This document shows positions 60,402-64,000 of a DNA stretch of 64,000 bases, piece after piece; position 1 is the first letter of the stretch; the number at the start of each line of letters is the position of its first letter. Under the pieces are notes generated by a model. The model saw only the letters and a program-made list of their open reading frames with translations. It had not been told where the DNA came from and did not search any database. The translations under genes and the position numbers were made by a program. The stretch covers positions 868,001 to 932,000 of the forward strand of contig OZ257145.1 in NCBI GenBank assembly GCA_965279315.1, read 5' to 3'. The stretch comes from JAPWJZ01 sp965279315. Lineage in GTDB: Bacteria; Pseudomonadota; Alphaproteobacteria; Micavibrionales; UBA2020.

Positions 60402-61094
60402 ATGGCTTATCTAAGAATTACGCCCGGCATCAGTGGACTCTCTGATGCCGGGCGCGTTCTTTCGGGGGATGTGCACAAGCCTTCGGAAGAGACGCGCGCC
60501 AAGGCGCTCGCCCGCGACGACAACACCTGTCGTTATTGCGGTTTCCAGTCGCGCAAATACCAGGAAGTGAATTACATCGGCAAGACCGACAAGCCGAACG
60601 GCGCCGATGATTACGCCACCTGCTGCACCTTCTGCTACCAATGTTTCCATGTTGAACGTGTCGACCGCATGCAGTCGGGCGCCGTCATCTGGCTGCCCGA
60701 AATTGGGCAGGCCGCTTTGCACCATATCTGCCGCGCCATTTATGTTGCGCGCATCAGCCAGGGCCCGATGGCCGACGCCGCGCGCGACGCGATGGAGGCC
60801 TTGCTCGCCCGCAAGGAAGAGGCCAAGAACCGCATCGGCACCGACAGCCCGAAAATCCTCGCGACCGTCCTTCAGGACTTCCTGGAGACATCCGAATACA
60901 AGGGCCGCAACGCCAAGCTGAAAGGCTTCCGCGTGCTGCCGCTCGACCGCCGCATCATCAAGGAAGGCGATCTTGAATTCAACCAGTTCCCCCAGATCCT
61001 CGCCTATTGGCGTTCCAAGGACGGGCCGTTCGGCGAATTGCCGCCGCGCCGCTGGGTCAAGACCTTCTACGACCTGAAGGCAAAAACCGCCTGA
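60402..61094 (+). CDS. icmJ: IcmJ/DotN type IV coupling-complex protein
   Basis: A 230-residue cytosolic protein of the IcmJ/DotN family, which in Legionella is part of the DotL coupling complex. The zinc-binding Cys pattern is CRYC (43, 46), then CCTFCYQC (74-81), around YATCCTFCYQCFHVERVDRM, as in HNH-like folds. The C-terminal half is helical with WLPEIGQAALHHICRAIYVA and ends PRRWVKTFYDLKAKTA. The length is near the Legionella protein. It precedes icmB as in Legionella. The gap to icmB is 235 bases and contains a promoter. Confidence 0.9.
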   Translation: MAYLRITPGISGLSDAGRVLSGDVHKPSEETRAKALARDDNTCRYCGFQSRKYQEVNYIGKTDKPNGADDYATCCTFCYQCFHVERVDRMQSGAVIWLPEIGQAALHHICRAIYVARISQGPMADAARDAMEALLARKEEAKNRIGTDSPKILATVLQDFLETSEYKGRNAKLKGFRVLPLDRRIIKEGDLEFNQFPQILAYWRSKDGPFGELPPRRWVKTFYDLKAKTA

Positions 61095-61226
61095 CCGCGG
61101 CCAACCCTGCCGCCGCTTTTTATAATAGCAAAAACTATATGGATACTGCTTTGCGACTCGTTTTCGCATGACGCGAAACTACGCGTTTCAGCTGCGTTTC
61201 ATGGGCTATTTGCGCGAAACTCCCTT

Positions 61227-61254
61227 TTGACGCGGCAAGCTTCTGGTATATATT
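61227..61254 (+). promoter_or_regulatory. Candidate promoter of icmB
   Basis: TTGACG at 61227-61232 and TATATT at 61249-61254 are 16 bases apart, each one base from consensus, about 75 bases before the icmB start. icmB is therefore probably not solely dependent on the upstream operon. Confidence 0.55.
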
Positions 61255-61329
61255 GATAAATCTGAATACCAGCCCGGCACGGGGCGATTTTTGTATGCCG
61301 GATGCTGAATAAAATGGGGATCGATTGAC

Positions 61330-64000
61330 ATGGGTATGTTCGACAATCTGCTGAGGCCTTTTGTCCGCCTGCTGCGCCAGCCGGTCGAGAGTTTCATCAG
61401 GCTTGAAACCTCGGACAGCGAATTCGTTTTCGCGGCGGAAGACGGCTCGCTGCTGACCGTCCTCAAGGTCGACGGCGCGCGCCAGATCATCGGCGACGCC
61501 GAATATAAAAAGATCCTCTCCGACTGCGTCGTGAAAATGGGTACGACCTTCGACCGTCCCGGCCATGCGCTGCAGGTCTATTTCAGCCGCAACCCCGACC
61601 GCATCCAGGAAGAGATCCGCAAGCTTTTGCGCCCGAACTACACCGCCGCGAAAAACGTCGGCCTCGAGATCGAGGACATTTTCGAGGAACGCGCGCGCCA
61701 CCTTTGCCATTACCTTGCCTGGGAAGAAATTTACTTCGTGCTGTGGACGCGCCCCGCCGTCCTGTCGAAATCCGACATGGCGCGCGAAGCCGAACGCTCG
61801 CGCAAGAAAAAATGGGTCAAGGCGGATGACGCCCAGTACCCGTTCGCCGCGATCGAAGGCCTGCGCACCCGTCACCAGAGCTTCGTCGGCTCCACCGTCA
61901 CGTCCTTGCGCGAAATGGGCATGCAATGCTCCGAGATGGAAGTGCATGACGCGCTCGTCACCATCCGCTCCAACCTCATCCAGGTGTCGGGCGATTCCAG
62001 CTGGCGCGCCTTCCTGCCGGGCGACCCCATCCCTGCGCGCGCGCCCGAAAAGAAATCAGACCTCTCCGAAATCCTCTGGCCGACGCTGCGCCAGCAGCTG
62101 ACGATGGCGTCCGCCCGCGTCATCAACGACCACGTCGTTGAAATGGGCAAGTATTACTGGGGCGGCGTCGACATGGTGCTGGGCCCGACCGACCCGCTGC
62201 CCTTCCCGATGTTCCTCGCCCGTATGTCTGAATCGAAAACCCCGTTCCGCATGTCGATCCTGATCGAAGGCGGCGGCATTCAGGGCATGGCGATGCAGGC
62301 CTTCCTGTCATCCGTCTTCGCCGTCACCAACGCCGACAACAAGCAGGTCAAGGACGCGCTGGAGGCATTGTCGTTGATGTCGCGCAACGAGCCCGTCGTG
62401 AAGATGCGCCTGTCGTTCTGCACATGGGCGCCCAAGGGCGACATGGAATTGATCGAGGACCGTTTGTCCGCGCTCACCCAGTCGGCTGAATCATGGGGCT
62501 ATGCGCAGGTGTCGCACATCTCCGGCGACCCGCTGGACCAGGTGATGTCGTCCGCGCTTGCCATCCATTGCGCATCGACCGCCCCGCCTGCGGTCGTGCC
62601 GCTGTATGAGATCATGAAGCTGGTGCCGTGGCAGCGCGCCTCGTCCCCGTTCGACCGCGGCTCGATCCTGTTCCGCACGCCCGATGGCCGCGTCTGGCCG
62701 TACCAGACCGGTACCAACGTCACCACGACATGGTTCGACCTTGTCTTCGCGCAGCCGGGCGGTGGCAAATCCGTCCTGATGAACACGCTCAACCTCGGCA
62801 CCTGCTTGACCGCCGGTGTATCGCAGCTGCCCTTCGTCGCCGTCATCGACATCGGCCCGTCTTCGGCCGGCCTCGTTTCGCTGCTGAAGGACGCTCTGCC
62901 CCCGCATCGCCGTAACGAAGTCACTTCGTTCCGCCTGCAGATGACGACCAACTTCGCGATCAATCCGTTCGACACGAAACTCGGCATGCGTTACCCGCAG
63001 GTGACCGAGCGTTCGTTCCTGAACGAGTTGCTGACGCTGATCTGTACGCCCCCCGGCCAGGCCGATCCTTACGACGGTATCGCCCAGCTGGCCGGCATGG
63101 TCATCGACGAAATGTTCCGCTGGCGCGATGACGGCTCATCGAACGCCGAACCGCGCCCCTATCTGCCGCGTATCGACCAGGTGGTCGACGAAGCGATCCG
63201 CCGCTATGACCTTGTCCTGCCGCCTTCCGCCTATTGGTGGGATGTGGTCGACATGCTGTTCGAAAAGGGTGCGACATACGAAGCGACGATTGCGCAGCGT
63301 TACGCGATGCCCACGCTGGGCGACTCGGTTGCTGCCGCCCGCCGCCCGCAGATCAAGAACCTGCTGGAGGAAACCTCGATCGGCGCGTCGTCCGAGGGTG
63401 TCATTCACGCGTTCGAGCGCATGATCACCTCCGGCGTCCGCGAATTCCCGATCCTGTCGTCGGTCACGAAATTCTCGCTCGCCGAAAACCGCGTCTGCGC
63501 GCTCGACCTGGCCGACGTCTGCCCCGCAGGCGACGCCGCATCCGACCGCCAGACCGCCATCATGTACATGCTGGCGCGCCACGCGCTGGTCACGCCGTGG
63601 TGGATCAACGAGGAAGCGCTGGCGCAGATGAAGCCGCAGTACCGCGTCTATCACGAAAAACGTCTCCGCGAATTCCAGGAAACGCCGAAGCGCCTTTGCT
63701 ACGACGAGTTCCACCGGACATCGCGCACCAAATCGGTGCGTCACCAGATCGTCCGCGACGTGCGCGAGGGCCGCAAACGCGGGATCCAGATCATCCTTGC
63801 ATCCCAGATGCTGGACGACTTCGACGACGACATGGTCGATTTGGCGACAGGCGTCTGGGTTTTGGGTACCGCCATCTCCGACGGCGCGGTCCAGGCGACG
63901 CAGGACCGCTTCGGCCTGACTGATACCGCACGCTGGATCATCCGCCATAAACTGACCGGCCCGAAATCATCCGGCGCGCCCGCGCTGCTCGTTCTCGGCA
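61330..64000 (+). CDS. icmB: IcmB/DotO ATPase, partial (runs off the window)
   Basis: The first 890 residues of the VirB4-type cytoplasmic ATPase of the Dot/Icm system, which powers assembly and export. The N-terminal domain begins GMFDNLLRPFVRLLRQPVES. The RecA-like domain has Walker A AQPGGGKS at about 474-481 and a following VAVIDIGPSSAGL. The Walker B RLCYDEFHR has Asp-Glu at about 792-793, followed by GIQIILASQMLDDFDDDMV. Legionella IcmB has about 1000 residues, so some 100 are missing at the window edge. ATG 61330 is the first start in the frame with a plausible N-terminus; ATG 61336 is possible. Confidence 0.95.
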   Translation, partial: MGMFDNLLRPFVRLLRQPVESFIRLETSDSEFVFAAEDGSLLTVLKVDGARQIIGDAEYKKILSDCVVKMGTTFDRPGHALQVYFSRNPDRIQEEIRKLLRPNYTAAKNVGLEIEDIFEERARHLCHYLAWEEIYFVLWTRPAVLSKSDMAREAERSRKKKWVKADDAQYPFAAIEGLRTRHQSFVGSTVTSLREMGMQCSEMEVHDALVTIRSNLIQVSGDSSWRAFLPGDPIPARAPEKKSDLSEILWPTLRQQLTMASARVINDHVVEMGKYYWGGVDMVLGPTDPLPFPMFLARMSESKTPFRMSILIEGGGIQGMAMQAFLSSVFAVTNADNKQVKDALEALSLMSRNEPVVKMRLSFCTWAPKGDMELIEDRLSALTQSAESWGYAQVSHISGDPLDQVMSSALAIHCASTAPPAVVPLYEIMKLVPWQRASSPFDRGSILFRTPDGRVWPYQTGTNVTTTWFDLVFAQPGGGKSVLMNTLNLGTCLTAGVSQLPFVAVIDIGPSSAGLVSLLKDALPPHRRNEVTSFRLQMTTNFAINPFDTKLGMRYPQVTERSFLNELLTLICTPPGQADPYDGIAQLAGMVIDEMFRWRDDGSSNAEPRPYLPRIDQVVDEAIRRYDLVLPPSAYWWDVVDMLFEKGATYEATIAQRYAMPTLGDSVAAARRPQIKNLLEETSIGASSEGVIHAFERMITSGVREFPILSSVTKFSLAENRVCALDLADVCPAGDAASDRQTAIMYMLARHALVTPWWINEEALAQMKPQYRVYHEKRLREFQETPKRLCYDEFHRTSRTKSVRHQIVRDVREGRKRGIQIILASQMLDDFDDDMVDLATGVWVLGTAISDGAVQATQDRFGLTDTARWIIRHKLTGPKSSGAPALLVLG

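Noticed and set aside
1..64000. tRNA, rRNA, riboswitch or CRISPR features
   Set aside because: No convincing structure or conserved motif was found in the intergenic stretches; a covariance-model scan would settle it.

Overview
This window looks like chromosomal DNA of an alphaproteobacterium with high GC content. The evidence is the GyrB sequence, a DUF3126-family gene, a phage head-tail cluster in gene transfer agent (GTA) order, and dense use of GC-rich codons. It also carries a Dot/Icm (type IVB) secretion core and about fifteen ankyrin-repeat (ANK) genes. That combination suggests a bacterium living with, inside or preying on other cells. No taxon can be fixed from sequence alone.

Layout: (1) 1-4900 is housekeeping: gyrB, thymidine kinase, a membrane-anchored Asp-box protein and a DUF3126 gene. 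(2) 5060-18905 is the first ANK island. Six tightly packed plus-strand ANK genes are followed by a TetR regulator, a putative serine hydrolase, an M48 metalloprotease and further ANK genes. (3) 18909-38317 is a minus-strand phage/GTA-like block: terminase, portal, protease, capsid, connectors, tail, NlpC/P60 peptidase, TipJ-like tail tip, fibre and lysis genes. It has no integrase, repressor or replication gene, its tape-measure remnant is only 98 aa, and several non-phage genes interrupt it. (4) 38538-50973 is the second ANK island: two small secreted proteins, a minus-strand run of large ANK genes and an HExxH metalloprotease. One ANK gene is split by an apparent one-base deletion, and a neighbouring gene has TAA as its second codon. 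(5) 51388-64000 is the Dot/Icm core in the Legionella-like order icmL-icmL-icmK-icmE-icmG-icmD-icmD-icmC-icmD-icmJ-icmB, with icmB running off the window.

How the parts may work together: the Dot/Icm block encodes the envelope-spanning channel (IcmL, IcmK, IcmE, IcmG), small membrane subunits (IcmD, IcmC), IcmJ and the ATPase IcmB. The ANK proteins and the putative peptidases and hydrolase are plausible substrates, although no translocation is shown here. Two observations favour a shared fate. Four ANK proteins of the first island share an unnamed C-terminal domain. Eight proteins spread over both islands and the phage block end in a similar Pro/Lys-rich tail whose last residue is proline (five end Lys-Ala/Pro-Pro-x-Pro), including one metalloprotease and one Sel1 protein.

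Most notable: the common C-terminal tail, the shared LTxxDL/LW domain, three IcmD copies plus an IcmD-IcmC fusion, the island-embedded GTA-like block, and paired TGAGAAT-N-ATTCTCA palindromes within the Dot/Icm region.
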